From: Anthostomella pinea
Lineage: Eukaryota > Ascomycota > Sordariomycetes > Xylariales > Xylariaceae
DNA length: 64,000 nt
Assembly (NCBI GenBank): GCA_963556695.1
Contig: CAUWAG010000014.1
Coordinates: 62,001 to 126,000, forward strand
Reading direction: 5' to 3'
Part shown: positions 43,403 to 54,996 of the stretch, in pieces
Position numbering within the stretch: position 1 is the first letter of the stretch
Layout of the letters: each line of letters begins with the position of its first letter
Program-made: the position numbers and the translations under genes
Notes under the pieces: generated by a model
What the model was told of the DNA's origin: nothing
The model's input: the letters and a program-made list of their open reading frames with translations, nothing else
Database searches by the model: none

Positions 43403-44620
43403 TTACCGGTTGATCTTGGTACCAGCGGGCATAAGCTCGTCAAGTTCCTTGAGAATATCCTGGACATAGTTGACCAGGTCCTTCCTTCGCGATCTGATAT
43501 CCGGATCGCCGCCCGTCTCGACTTCGTCCAGCTTCAACAGCACGTGCTGCATCACGGTCTCGGTCAGCTTCCGATGCTCGTCCTCGCGCTTCTTGGCATC
43601 TTTCGGTGGGTCGGCCGTAAATTGTCGACATATGGGGAGAAGCTCTGCGTCGAAGTGGGATCGGATGGCCTCTAGCTTCCCTATCGGACCCGAAGGTACA
43701 GCGGGAGACGGTACGCGAGAAGGTTGTCGGGAGGGGGAGGGGCTTGCTCGTCGGCTGTCTCCTTCAGTCTGTCCCGGCACCCCGAGGCTGGCAGTACTGT
43801 CGTGAGGAGTGCCACGGTCCTTGTTGGGCTTCTTCTTCCGGTCCTTACTGTTCTTCTTCTTCTTCGGCTTGCCCTCACCCATGACAACAACTTCCTCGGC
43901 GCTGCTGCTGCTATCCTCGTCGTCGGATATCTTGCCCTCGGGAACCACTACCAACAACTCGCTGTTGTTCTTGACGCCGTAGTCGCGGATGGGAATGTCT
44001 TGCTCCTTGAGCTGACGGCCCTTGTAGAGCATCTTGACACGGCGAGCGCGGCGCGCACTGAGATCCATGACCAATCCGGCACGATCGCGCACATCCTGGA
44101 CGAGTAGCTTGCCATCGCCGATGGAGTAGGCAGGGAAGTGGACGGGATATGTGACGTTCTTGTTCTTGATCAATAGTATGTCGTCCTCGACGCCGGCGGC
44201 GGTCGGGGCTCGGCGGCCCTGTGGGTCATATGACGGGACGGGAGGCTGCAGCGAACCCTCGAGGTCTTCGGAAGTAATGTAGCTAAAGTCATCGTCGGTG
44301 ACATGTGGCATCTCCTGGCTGTTGGCCTGGGAGGCGAAGGGGGACAGGCCCTCGCGGTTCGCGGTCCAGCCGTATCGCGACATGATGAGCGATAGAGCAA
44401 CGGCAGCGGCACCGGCCAGGGTCGAGTAGAGGACGGTGGGCGAGGCTCCTCTTGCAGTTAGGTACTCGTTGGGCCCGGCGAATGCGTCGGAGACGTGGCC
44501 GAGGGTGGCAGCCACGTAGTTCTGCAGTGCAGATGGGAGCAGTGCGGTGATGTTCTGGAAGGCACCAGAAGATGCCAGTACTGCCTGATCCGAAGCCACC
44601 TTGACGAGGATTGGGTAGCC
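43403..44620 (-). CDS. BAG-domain chaperone regulator with ubiquitin-like domain (Snl1/BAG1-like)
   Basis: Regulates Hsp70 by promoting nucleotide exchange; likely anchored in the ER or nuclear membrane as in yeast Snl1. Numbering from the GTG at 44599: a transmembrane segment at 53-73 (SPTVLYSTLAGAAAVALSLI); a ubiquitin-like domain at about 150-220 (VKMLYKGRQLKEQDIPIRDY, NNSELLVVVPE); a Lys-rich linker (KPKKKKNSKDRKKK); a Ser/Pro-rich stretch; and a C-terminal BAG domain at about 310-393 (GKLEAIRSHFDAELLPICRQ ... RRKDLVNYVQDILKELDELM). No in-frame ATG occurs before residue 73. A pyrimidine-rich acceptor TGGTCTTCCAG at 44,621 suggests the frame begins in an unlocated upstream exon spliced at 44,620. 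The start is therefore uncertain; the rest is secure. Confidence 0.9.
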   Translation of the reverse strand, partial: GYPILVKVASDQAVLASSGAFQNITALLPSALQNYVAATLGHVSDAFAGPNEYLTARGASPTVLYSTLAGAAAVALSLIMSRYGWTANREGLSPFASQANSQEMPHVTDDDFSYITSEDLEGSLQPPVPSYDPQGRRAPTAAGVEDDILLIKNKNVTYPVHFPAYSIGDGKLLVQDVRDRAGLVMDLSARRARRVKMLYKGRQLKEQDIPIRDYGVKNNSELLVVVPEGKISDDEDSSSSAEEVVVMGEGKPKKKKNSKDRKKKPNKDRGTPHDSTASLGVPGQTEGDSRRASPSPSRQPSRVPSPAVPSGPIGKLEAIRSHFDAELLPICRQFTADPPKDAKKREDEHRKLTETVMQHVLLKLDEVETGGDPDIRSRRKDLVNYVQDILKELDELMPAGTKINR

Positions 44621-45998
44621 CTGGAAGACCAGGACACCCAGCTTAAGTATTTTATTGTGGGATCACAGGAACCTGAATGCAGCAGGAATGCAGGTGGCAG
44701 TTGGGCGACAAGGCGAGCGGCTGGCGGGCAGGAAGTAGTCACTGGAGCTTGGAGTTGGCAATGGCGACCAGGACCAGTCAGTCAGTCAGTCAGTGGAGAC
44801 GGCGATGCGTTGGTTATTGCAGGACGGGCGTCGGTTCAGCCAACGTCACGCGTCGAGTCGTTTTAAGGTAGGTAGGTAGGCACAGTGGTACAGTGGTACT
44901 GTAGGACAGGAGCGCCTCGAGTTGTGTTTGGTCTGTTGGTGTGACTATTTTCGGTGCGATTGGGCTGGCATGGCGGATGCCGTGGGGCAGAAGTTTTGGA
45001 GATGGGCGACCAAAGTGTCAGAGTGTCTTGATAACGGAATGGAAATCTGTCACAGTCTGTTTCCCGGTCACGCTTTGACACTTTTAGGTTTCATGTAGCT
45101 GGTACCAGGTACAGTAACCTAAACGGACCCCCCACTGACGTCTTGGCTGCCGCTGCACCCTGTAATCCATACGTGAGAAACGACAATAAAACAGCGTCAA
45201 GATACCTAATATGAATGGCAAAACAATGTCAATAGGCAAGGCCAGGAATTATTGCTACATTACTGAGGGTGAGGATGATGTATTGTCACTGCGAGGCGTT
45301 CGAGTCAGCTGCTGCTGCGGTGCTGCAGGCCATGCTTTGTCCTCAATGGCTCCCCTCAGAGGCAGCATGCTTCTCAAGAAGTATTTACAGTAATGATTTC
45401 CACCCCATTGAAGGAATCTTTATCGATTTCATACTTGCTGCAGTGAGATCTATACCACTTCTTCGAAAGCCGAGACCCAAGACATCCACCGAAAATGCAC
45501 ATAGGGATTATGTGAAGCTAGAGGCCTCGATACTGTCCGATGGAACTTCCAGTGGCTCTCAACTGCAGCGGCCTGAAGAATTTACTTCAACGTTCGTCGT
45601 ATTCTTGTCGGGTCGATTCTCTAGACCAACTGTTTGCAGTACGGAGTATCGGCGTGTGATGATGATTGCGTCATTTTGCACCTCGGTTGATCTGCGCTGG
45701 AGGTTCCGCCTCGTCGGGCCTCCTCGTGCCTCTCTAACAGCGAACCGTTACAGCTGTTAGGCCGAGTGCTAGTGCTAGCGAACAAACAAAGGCCCTGGAA
45801 GCTTCCGATTGCGCCTTCTGCCGTCATCCATGTCTGGCAGATGTTGAAAGTTGAAACACAAGATATTGAAGATTCCAGTGTCCACCGCCACCTCTGACAA
45901 ATACCCGTACCTGCCATACCTTTCAATCATACAAATACCCCACCATCCCTTCCCGCATCCCGATCTTTTGCGCCAAACCACCGCACCATCAACATCTA
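44621..45998. other. Divergent intergenic region of BAG and glutaredoxin genes
   Basis: Should hold the first exon and promoter of the BAG gene and the promoter of the glutaredoxin gene. (CAGT)n at about 44,776-44,794 and (GTAG)n at about 44,869-44,880 are simple repeats. The 163-codon plus-strand frame at 45,269-45,760 shows no protein-like pattern and is not called. Confidence 0.45.
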
Positions 45999-46479
45999 AT
46001 GAACCTTGTCCGCCGATTCTTCGCCAGTGCAACATCACCACAAGCCATGTCGGACGCAAAGAACAAGGCCCAGAGCATCATCGACGAGAACGCCGTCGGT
46101 ACGTAAACCACCTTACTCCTCATTTTTGCTCTGCGTTATGGTTTCCTCCCTTGGCGCATTCGTCTTCGACCCCGCCATGCAGGACGGATCCTCGCTAACC
46201 ACGCTCCTCCTCGCAGCCGTGTTCTCCAAGTCGTACTGCCCCTACTGCTCCGCCTCTAAGAAGCTCCTCGACAGCGCAGGCGCCAAGTACAAGCTCATCG
46301 AGCTTGACCAGGTCGGCGATGGCTCCGCCATCCAGGCCGCGCTGAAGGAGATCTCGGGCCAGTCCACCGTTCCCAACATCTTCATCAACCAGAAGCACAT
46401 TGGCGGCAACTCGGACCTGCAGGCCAAGTCAGGCCAACTCAAGAGCTTGCTGGCCGAGGCTGGAGCTGCCGAGTTGTGA
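45999..46479 (+). CDS. Dithiol glutaredoxin (CPYC), possibly dually targeted
   Basis: Glutathione-dependent disulfide oxidoreductase. Exons 45,999-46,098 and 46,217-46,479 (donor GTACGT, acceptor CTCGCAG) give 120 residues, the normal class I glutaredoxin length plus a short extension. Active site CPYC at 41-44; cis-proline loop TVP at 84-86; glutathione-binding GGNSD at 96-100. The first ATG gives MNLVRRFFASATSPQA, an Arg/Phe/Ser-rich, acid-free mitochondrial-type presequence. A second in-frame ATG at 46,047 gives MSDAKNKAQSIIDEN, a cytosolic glutaredoxin start. This mirrors yeast Grx2, where two starts give mitochondrial and cytosolic forms. It is transcribed divergently from the BAG gene. 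Confidence 0.93.
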
Positions 46480-47749
46480 CTGGGCCCCTCGAGATCTTCG
46501 AAGCTTTAGTCGGGGAAGGAACGGGGTAGGTCGGGACTTGATGAGGGATAACGGGAGGCTTCTGGATACGAGAGAGCGCGGTGGCCGTATCGGAAGGCAT
46601 GTTGGAAAGCGGTGCCGGAGATAGTGGCAGTTCTGGCCGTTCTCTCAGTTCCTACGGAACAGTACCTAGACGAGGTCAAGGCGAGCACCCGACAGATAGC
46701 TCGTACCTAGCACTTCTTCCAGTCCGCGAGGTACCTAGAAATAGAGATTATTCGAGAGCAAGAATACGTTGCTCCAATAAGCCATCCGATCAAGGTACAC
46801 TTCCCTCTTCCAAAGGGGCGCATGACAGTCAAGGGGAGCAGCTATCTCACAGACAGATATCTCAAGCTACACATCATCTAGCTCGTGTAGCTGAGAATTG
46901 AGGCACTGACGCGTTCCTGCTGAGAACATGGCAGCATTCAATCTCCGAAACTCATATAGAGTCATGTTTCCATTGTGACTGTCATCACCACCCAACAATA
47001 GAACTTCTATAAAGTTCCCTGTCCACGACACAAACACCAGACATCTCCCGAACAATCTATCTATCTATCACCGAGCCCCCGCTACCTACCCTACCCTAAG
47101 CCACCCAACATAGACAAAGCCAGCATAACAGGAGCAATCAGCGCCCCTCTGAGGTTCGTCGCCAAGCCGTTCGTTCCATGTTGGCCTTCAACACCACGCA
47201 ACAAGGCCAGAGGAACTACCACCAAAGGACCAGAGAGCGATAACATAATTACAGTGCCCAGTCACGTACTCCGCCCTCAACGTTTCTCGAGGCTTTCTAG
47301 GATATCTGAAGAGGCGCCGATATACGGCGGCAACTATGTCCAGAGAGCAGATTAAGACTCGTTTTGTTTTTTTTTGATGACGTCGGGGGTGTACTGAATG
47401 GTAATGGTAGATGTGGTTATCGCTGAGTAGTTGAGGGCAGGGGTAAATTGTCTCCTCCGTAGCTATCGCAACCGGCACGCGAGCTTGATCACGACCTTGC
47501 TGAAAGGGCAGATTTGGACTGCGACACCTAGAGGCGAATTAAATACCTGGCGAGTGTATATAGACCAGCGATGATGGTAGAATCTCCTTCTGCCTCGTCC
47601 AGCTACTCTGCACCTCAAGTTATTAAAACCCCCATAGCAATGGCCAGTATCAAGTTGTTGATTCTGAGCGCCAAGAACATACCCCTGAACCAGTGAATGC
47701 CTCGAGACGGCGACAACTCAAACGCGATCGAACCGATCCATCCGCACCC
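46480..47749. other. Intergenic region, nothing recognised
   Basis: Between the convergent 3' ends of the glutaredoxin gene and the lectin-like gene. It contains CTATCTATCTATC near 47,058-47,070. No gene supported. Confidence 0.5.
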
Positions 47750-49363
47750 CTAATCCAAATCCGAGCCCTTCGTCTCCAGCACCGTGTCCCCAGGCATCTC
47801 AAACACCTCCACCGACTCGGCTTCCCGGCGGTCATCCATTTCATGAGCGACATCCGGCTGTTCCATCTCGTGACTCAAATTCCCACCAGGCATCTCCTGT
47901 CTAGCCTTCGGCTCGTCCCCCAGCTCGTGAGCATCGGTCGGGTGGTCAGATCCATCTGATGTCTTCTTTGCGCGTATCTGTTGGCCCAGGGCGTAGCTGG
48001 CTGTGGTTAATGCGAAAAATGCGACTATTGAACCGGCGATCATACCGGCGATTATACCGGCTTTGGTTGGACCGGGTAGGTCACCGCCTGTTGATGCGCC
48101 CTTGGGTTCCGATGCTGCTGGCGTGGAAGGAGATGGCGACGTGTTGTTATCAGCTCCAGCATCTGCATTCGACGCTTTGAGCGAGATGGCAGGTTCCCAT
48201 ATTCCGTCGCCGGTAGCATCGAGTCCGGACATGTGGACCTGGACAAGTCCGTTACCGCTCATGTAGTAAATCCAGATCAAGTCGTGTGTGGAGTCGGATG
48301 CCAGGCCGAATTCTGGGTTTGGCATATCTGCATACGGCCAAACGTCTTCCTTTTGCGGCGGCATCTGCTGCCACTGACGGTCTACTTCGCTGACGAGGTG
48401 TAAGTTGTGATCCGTGCCAATATAAAAGATACTCCGACTCTCAGTGCTTGCGTAGGTCACGCCTATATTGCCGACCTCCCCATTCCATGCTTCAAGCGTG
48501 AAATGCTCGAGCAAAGGCCCTGCAATATTTATTTCTTCGTCCTTTGTTGCATTTGTGACTGGAGAGCCATCATCCCCCGTCCCCAGTCTATTTGGAAACG
48601 CACCTGCAATCTATAAGTCATGGCCATCTGGAGGATCGAGGACCACACTTACTGATCTGTCAATACTCTTTGGAGGCGGCTAACGTAGACACTACTATAT
48701 TGTGAACTTCTTCTGGCGTGACAACTGTCACGTTGTGGCTGCTACTGTAGCTCGCCCCTATTGCCAAGTTCCCCTTGACTCTGAACCGTGTCACGAAGCC
48801 TTCAGGAGCCCAGTACCCACCATCGGCCGCAGACGCACTCTGCAACGTTAAATTTGTATCGAAGTAGTACATTTGCCAGCCATCTTGGCCATGCTCCCTG
48901 GGCGCAATGCCTGAGCGGTCATGGTTGAATGGTGCATATGAAGTCGGTGTCGTCATCCCGCCTTCTTCCTGATCAATGGGCTCCAGGTAGCCAGACGCGT
49001 CGCACGATGTTTGCAAACGTCTGATCTCACTGTTCCAACTGGCATGGTACCAGAAAAGTATCTACACCTTGTTCAGTAAGTTTAGAGTAGTGCGAAGCAG
49101 TTGCTTCGACCGGGAGATTGTCATACCCTATATGTCCCATTGTCGAGATAGCCAGATACTGCAAGCTCCGACCCGTTTAGCGGCGGTTCGGACGTGTTCA
49201 GGGTCCTCCAATTCTCCGCCGTAGAGCTGTATTGACTGCTGTTGCAGGGAGTGTAGAGTATTTGGCCTGTCGTGTTGTCTTGCATGGCAACCTGCGGCAG
49301 ACCCTGCCCGCCATACCAGGCGGCGATTGCACCGCAGCGACCGAGCTCGATAAAGAGGCCGAA
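47750..49363 (-). CDS. Lectin-like single-pass membrane protein, with an in-frame stop
   Basis: Three exons were resolved: 49363-49127, 49061-48653 and 48603-47750 (donors GTATGA and GTAAGT; acceptors GTGTAG and TTGCAG). At least one earlier exon is missing. The extracellular part has repeated blade-like units with aromatic and Gly/Asp residues (CGAIAAWYGGQGLPQVAMQD, ILFWYHASWNSEIRRL, DGWQMYYFDTNLTLQS, SIFYIGTDHNLHLVSEV, LIWIYYMSGNGLVQVHM), like fungal fucose-lectin-type beta-propellers. A Pro/Ser-rich stalk is followed by a transmembrane segment (AGIIAGMIAGSIVAFFALTT) and an acidic cytosolic tail. NxS/T sites are frequent. At 48,660-48,662 a TGA follows SKEY, three codons before the donor. 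Only a sense codon there (TGG-like) lets both exons join in frame. The gene may be a recent pseudogene. Confidence 0.6.
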
Positions 49364-49972
49364 CTATCGAACAGATGAAGAGGAATGATCGAGACATTGT
49401 CGGATCAAATTGCTGGACAAGAAAGCGTAACCTCCGCCAGGACGGTCCCCTCCCAAGTCGAGCCTCGCAGGTCGGAATGAGAAGAAAGTGCGTCTGGAGA
49501 AGCAAGTGTGTTTTCTCTGCATTGAGTTTGTTCGCAACTGGTACGAGTCACAAAAATGACCACCCTCCCAGCCCGCATGGACAGAGACACCATTGGAGCC
49601 GACTACGCGGATATCCGCACCGTCACCACCCGTATCTTCTCATAATATGCAAGCTCCCGCTGCCGGCAGTTCCTCGTAAGCCAATGGAGTCCCGGATCTG
49701 AGTAAACGAGACCTTCGGAGGCCTTTGGACTTCATTTCCACGTTCGCTAATGGAAGTTTGCCTTCCATTTGCCTTGTGTTGTGTCCCAACAAGCCGACCT
49801 CGTAAGCCCCAGACTAGTTGCACACGTACTACGATGCGCGGAATCATCGCCACGATGGCCCATTTCGCAGTGCTGCTTCGTTTCCTGGGACCACCAGATA
49901 ACCTAGGCAAGACCTTGGCATCTGCAATTTCGTCTGTCTTTAGCGACAGCCGAGTTCGTCTCCAGTGTTTAG

Positions 49973-50993
49973 CTATCGCCATCGCCCGACCCTCTCCTTC
50001 TCATGCGCCTCCTCGGAGTAGGCCTCCCACGATCTCGAGCTACCGGGCGGTCCTCCATCGTCAGAGATCTGGTAGCCTCTGAACTTGACGTCCTTTCCCA
50101 GGAACGACCCCTGGAACAGTCCGTGGAAGACGTTCCAGTTGCCGTCTTCGAAGTCGATGTACCCTTGCTGGCTCCGATTACGGTCCAGCTGGATCTCGCC
50201 CTCGCCGGTCTCGCTGGCCGCGCCATAGGAAGTAGAGGCGTCGAGGGTGGTGTCGTCTTCCCGATCAGTCTCCGTCTTTTTGCGCGGAGCTGCAGATTCG
50301 CTGGAACTTGGAGGAGTGGGCTCGCTTACGCGTGTTGGGACTGGATCCGGAATCATTCGAATCAAGCATATCTTCGACTGCTTTCTTCACACTGTTGAAG
50401 TCGTCTTGCGTCAACATAGCGTCGGTCAGGAATTCCAGCTTCTTCTCTGTAGAGGCCAGCCGGCCCTGCAAGGTCGAGACTTGGCTTCGTAGCTCATTCA
50501 CCTCATCCTCGAGCGAATCCTCATCATCGAAATCCTCATCATCGACCTCATCCGCTTCATCCTCTTCGGGGTCTGTTATGAGGAAGTTGTGCGGAAGCGC
50601 ATCAAGATTTCTGGCGAAATGCATCACGCCCTCGAGAACGTCCCAGTCGAACGACCCCTCGGCCTTCGAACCCATGCCCATGCAGTTCATGGGCAGGCGT
50701 AGATCTTCTCCAATGTCGTCTCCTTTGATCAGCCAATGCCCTTGCAGATGATACTTGAGAAGTACATCCTCGTCCCTCCCTCGACGTTTGGCGACGAAGT
50801 CCTCATGCTGCTTGAACCTGTCTTCCCAGCTCACGCGTTCAAAGCCGGCGAAGTGGTGGTGAACCTGATGAATCCCGGCATTGTAGCTGATATTAGGTCC
50901 GTGCAAGAGGTGGTGGTGATGGTGGCGGTGGTGGTTGTAGTCGTGGAGGAGAGACTTGTCGAGCCTGGATTGAGACGAAGAAGTGCTGTGCAC
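49973..50993 (-). CDS. Acidic coiled-coil protein with a 40-nt intron
   Basis: Exon 2 is 50289-49973. Exon 1 ends at 50330, and its frame is open upstream to about 50,993. The intron 50,290-50,329 is only 40 nt (GTAAGC...TCTGCAG); without it the frame ends after 12 more codons, with it the protein gains 104 residues. Features: WEDRFKQHEDFVAKRRG; an acidic stretch (DPEEDEADEVDDEDFDDEDS); a coiled coil (EDEVNELRSQVSTLQGRLAS, TEKKLEFLTDAML); and a C-terminal block GNWNVFHGLFQGSFLGKDVK. The first in-frame ATG is at 50,690 (MNCMGMGSK); the frame before it contains a His-rich stretch that may be 5' UTR or part of another exon. Function unknown. Confidence 0.55.
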
Positions 50994-52228
50994 AGTTCAA
51001 TGTATGTGCGCTTGTGAAACAGGTGTGGCTTGTTGGGGCAGAACTTTAGTGGTGAATGCATGTGTTGCCCATGGCACCGTGGTGTGGATTGTGGCTCACC
51101 ACGCACTGTCCACTTCATGTGGTGCCTTCCGTTCTGTTAAGTACCTCGTTAGGAGTCTAGTTGTCCATAGTGTCACATGTTGCAGCGATTATCAGGCCAG
51201 GCTCGTGGATTGAATCGAGGTCTTTTGGTTTCCATTCAGGTTCCAATACTTGGAAATATTGATGGCTTCGTACAAGCATCGATCCATCCTGCGTAAATCC
51301 CGCCCTGGGCCTATCGCCTTGCATAACCGCTAGGCACTCGAACCCATCAAGATCCGAGCCTCCCATTGATCCAATACATCACGGTCTCCCCACTGGCACA
51401 TTTCCACTTGCCGGAAACGATGCCACTGCAGGTAAAATGATGCTTGCATCGCTGTGGTGTATGTTGGGTGGGTTCTTCGGAAACTCGAGCGGCTTGCACT
51501 GCTTTACCTATCGACTACGCGACAAGCCATCATGTATGCCCCAGAGCCTAACTCATCTTGGCCTAATGCCGACTCCAGCCTGTTCGCTGCCGTTGATAGT
51601 TGGCGTTTTGGGTGAATTATGTAGGGCAGTCATATCGCTGACCGAAGATCTGCTCGCGGATGTCGAACACCTCATCAATTTTGGGCTGGGTTTTGGTGAA
51701 GAACATGTTGAGACACCAGCGGGGGCTCGATTGGGCTGCTATAATCGACCAGCTACGGAATATCTAGACTCGAGAGTCGAGAGAAAGACTGAGCCTGCTT
51801 ATCTGGTTTACACTTGAGGAGAACAGGTCGCTTGATGATGAGGTAGTTGAATTGGTGAGTGTTGTGGCAGGCGTGATGATGGGCTTTGAGAGGAGACGGT
51901 GGTAAATGCCAGAGACGTTTGGATGAGAATGGAGGATCTGCGTCATGGTATTTATGTGTTCAACAAACGGAATTGTAGTATAACCTTCCGGGTGACGACC
52001 GTATCTGCAGCACTCAAACGAAGACCCCGTCTCAACCGCATGTCTGCTCAAACCCGTCGCCAGTGAAGGGGGAGCATGCTACCGAGCAGTCGATGCACAT
52101 AAACCCAGCCCTGATAAGTCTCCGTTCGCGACGTGTTGAGAGAGTCTAGATCACACATAGAAACTTGGAAATGATGGTATAAGCAGCTCTAGTTTGATAC
52201 GTTACTTTTCATGTTTGTTTCATTGTGC
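50994..52228. other. Intergenic region, nothing recognised
   Basis: Plus-strand frame 51,437-51,817 has no protein-like features. No RNA or repeat seen. Confidence 0.45.
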
Positions 52229-52893
52229 TTATTCCGATTTTTGGTACAAACACCGTTGGCTGCTATGTAGATGGGTGGTGTACGGAGACTTATGAGGGTT
52301 CAGTGTAGCTCCCATTCCAAGCATTACGTCCACGCCATCCTCGCCCGCCTTGTCAAAACCCCTGGGCGCGCACTTCTTGAGTGAGTAGCAGCGGCCTTGT
52401 CCCTCCATCTTCGTGGTCTGTGCATCCCCATTACGAACGAATTCCTTTTGGTCGAGTAAGATCATGGTCATCTCGAGAAGCTTCTGGAGAGCAGTCTCAA
52501 CAGAGGCGACGGGGTCGCTTTCGAGCATCACAAAGTGACGGTGTTTAGTTGCAACCTCGTAGAGGACGAATGCTATGAAGGTGGTGGTTCCGCGGACAGC
52601 GACGTGCATGGCCGGTGGAGGATGGGTAGATGTCATCATAAGCGGATAAGTATGCGCGAGTTGGCTATCAAGATGTGTCAGCGAAGTCAACGAGTGTCGA
52701 TACTAAGCGACTCACTGGCGATCTGCTGGCGGATATCGTATAATTCGAATGCAAAATTCGGAGGACGCTCAACCTCTGTGCTGCTCTCCGAAGTGGTGAC
52801 GGGCTTCTCGCTGGCCTGTTCGATGGACTTCTTGATGGAGGAGACGATCTGCTCGCCGATGATCTCGAAGTCGATGGTCACCTTGGAACCCAT
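52229..52893 (-). CDS. Hypothetical two-exon protein, 173 residues
   Basis: Exon 1 52893-52716 and exon 2 52572-52229; donor GTGAGTCG and acceptor CTTCATAG give a phase-1 join and a 522-nt coding sequence. Exon 1 starts MGSKVTIDFEIIGEQIVSSI and contains FAFELYDIRQQIA. Exon 2 reads TFVLYEVATKHRHFVMLESD, then VETALQKLLEMTMILLDQKE. The intron of 143 nt is longer than others here. I do not recognise the family. Balanced composition, a clean splice and strong amphipathic helices support a real gene. Confidence 0.55.
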
Positions 52894-54537
52894 TGCGATG
52901 ACTGACGGATTGGTAATTGTGGGGGGAAGGTTATCTTGCGTCAGTGTATACCGCTAAAGATGATAGACGCATGGCCTACTGTATCTGGTCCTGAGCCTGT
53001 AGTGAGCGAAGGTGCGCTGCGAAAGCTGAGTGCTTCGTAGAATCGTGCGTTGAAGAAATTCTGCATTGTGCGAAGAAGAGTTGGCTTCGAAGAACAGGAC
53101 GACTTTATGTTCCCAACCGGCAGATTAAGAGACAATATAAATATTGGAATCAATTTAGGTTCTGCCGCAACCTTGAGTAAATTAACGAAGGAGGGAAATT
53201 TAGTGGCTCATGGCTAAACTCTATCAATCCTTTCCTTCGACTTTAACGCCAATATGGCTCCAGCGAAACCTTCGTCTTTTTCTGATGAGTTACAAGAGCC
53301 CTATATAAAGACAAATCCTCGCACGGAGATCTTACCATAAATCTCTTTACGAACCACACACTATCATACAAATCGAATCGCTCCTACGGAATGCTGCAGA
53401 CTGCACGTCACATCCGCGCAATCTGCCTTCTTGCTCGTGGACCTTTCGCCGCTGGTGTTCGGTGCAAGTCTGTCATGTGCCAGATCTCTTCCGAGCAGAT
53501 CAAGACCCAAATCCGCCATCACGCGCCATCGCCAGCCCCTGCCTCAAAATCTCGATCCCATACATTGCCTTCTTAAACCCAACCCATATTTGCTCTTCCA
53601 GGCATGTCACAGATTGCATCCATAACAGCCTGGAACCGGCCTAATCACGTAGGCATCACCGCTCTCTCATGCCATCTGTTTCGCCCTGACTACACTGCTG
53701 AAGCAATGTGAATGCACACTTCACCCTTCGGCAGCAGTTCACCCCTCTCTTGACCTCCAGGGATTATTCGAGTGCTTGCCCCGGTACGTACTTCTATATG
53801 GTGACTGGGTCATGAAGCTGAGTCGATCGGCCGAGCATTTGCAGCCTGTTCCGTATCACTTCCATGACAGGCCAGGTACGTAACTGTTTCAGGTTGCTTC
53901 TTGACTGTAATTATACCTTTTATCGGGATAAAAACCTTGGCAGCTGTGGCCTCATTCTCGTCTTCGCTTGCGGTGCGAAGACCGCCAAGCCCCCCTTTTC
54001 CTCGTCACGAGGTGACTACAGGTCTAGTCACTGGGCATCACAACTACCACCGACACCGTGATGAAGGCGAGTTAGGCGGATACCTACCTTTCAATACCAG
54101 TGACATTACACTCGTTGCATTTGTAATTACATGGAATCAAATGCTGCTACATGTAGCTCTATTATTGCCCTATTGCCAGCAGGTATGTATTCTACCCAAC
54201 GCATCATTGTAAGTTGCAGTACAAAAACACTGACTTCAGGCTCACCTCCTGGCCCTCGGAAGCGGTACAAGAGCCCTCTCTCAATATAATCTTGCTACGA
54301 ATGAAATGATACATATTATCACGATCGCAGCGAGCCACATTACCCAGCCCAACAGAGTGTGTCAACCCCGAAGAGTCTAACCTCAGCCGTGGCCCGAATC
54401 TCCATTCCAGAACCCATCGCCCAACCAAGTCCATCCATCCATCCCCTATTTATCATCCTGTCCAAACCTTCAACTTCCCCCCACTGCTCACCTCACAAAC
54501 AGGCTTCATTCAAGCCGCCTAAGGCCTTTGCCCGAGA
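52894..54537. other. Intergenic region, nothing recognised
   Basis: Short plus-strand frames (53,391-53,644; 53,864-54,212) lack protein-like patterns. Confidence 0.45.
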
Positions 54538-54996
54538 TCAATCCATCAGACTGCTGCAAAAGCCACAGCCTCCCTCGACTGAGCCCATGATGGATCCTGA
54601 AGACAACAGCGCTCGAAACCAGTGGCGAGCTCCCTTCCCTCCCCTTCGCAAGTGATTCAACGTTGCAAAAGCGTCGACGATGCCGTCAACCGAGGCGCCC
54701 GTTGCCCTATCTGCAAGAGCATCAGCACCCATGGTGAAATGCGGTAATTGATCTACCGACCAAAAAATTTCCGGATAGCCTGACGACAAACCCGACTTGA
54801 CTATAGGCATGCCTAGTGGTCGACGGAAGAGAGGTCGGCCAGTTGTAACCGTACCACTCTGCCCAGCTGATCTTTTCAACCTACGCACTCTTCCAGTGGC
54901 CTCATTCAACTCCCAACTCGACAGGTCTTGAATGGGAGACAGCGTAGAAACAAACGCCAGCAGAGGCGTGACGAGCAGACCCGAGGACATCATCAA
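54538..54996 (-). CDS. Possible small secreted or membrane protein
   Basis: A 152-residue frame with ATG at 54996. The N-terminus MMMSSGLLVTPLLAFVSTLS is signal-peptide-like. Basic RVRRLKRSAGQ and HLRRGGKGARH follow. No domain, no cysteine pattern typical of effectors. It could be a chance frame. Confidence 0.25.
   Translation of the reverse strand: MMMSSGLLVTPLLAFVSTLSPIQDLSSWELNEATGRVRRLKRSAGQSGTVTTGRPLFRRPLGMPIVKSGLSSGYPEIFWSVDQLPHFTMGADALADRATGASVDGIVDAFATLNHLRRGGKGARHWFRALLSSGSIMGSVEGGCGFCSSLMD

Noticed and set aside
43469..44107. Long plus-strand frames opposite the BAG gene
   Set aside because: Antisense shadows of a strongly biased, clearly coding minus-strand frame.
45269..45760. 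163-codon plus-strand open frame
   Set aside because: No protein-like pattern, no domain, lies in the promoter region of the divergent BAG and glutaredoxin genes; probably chance.
50870..50993. His-rich stretch as a metal-binding N-terminus
   Set aside because: The frame there begins with GTG and follows a stop; the CAC/CAT run may be untranslated leader, so no function is claimed.
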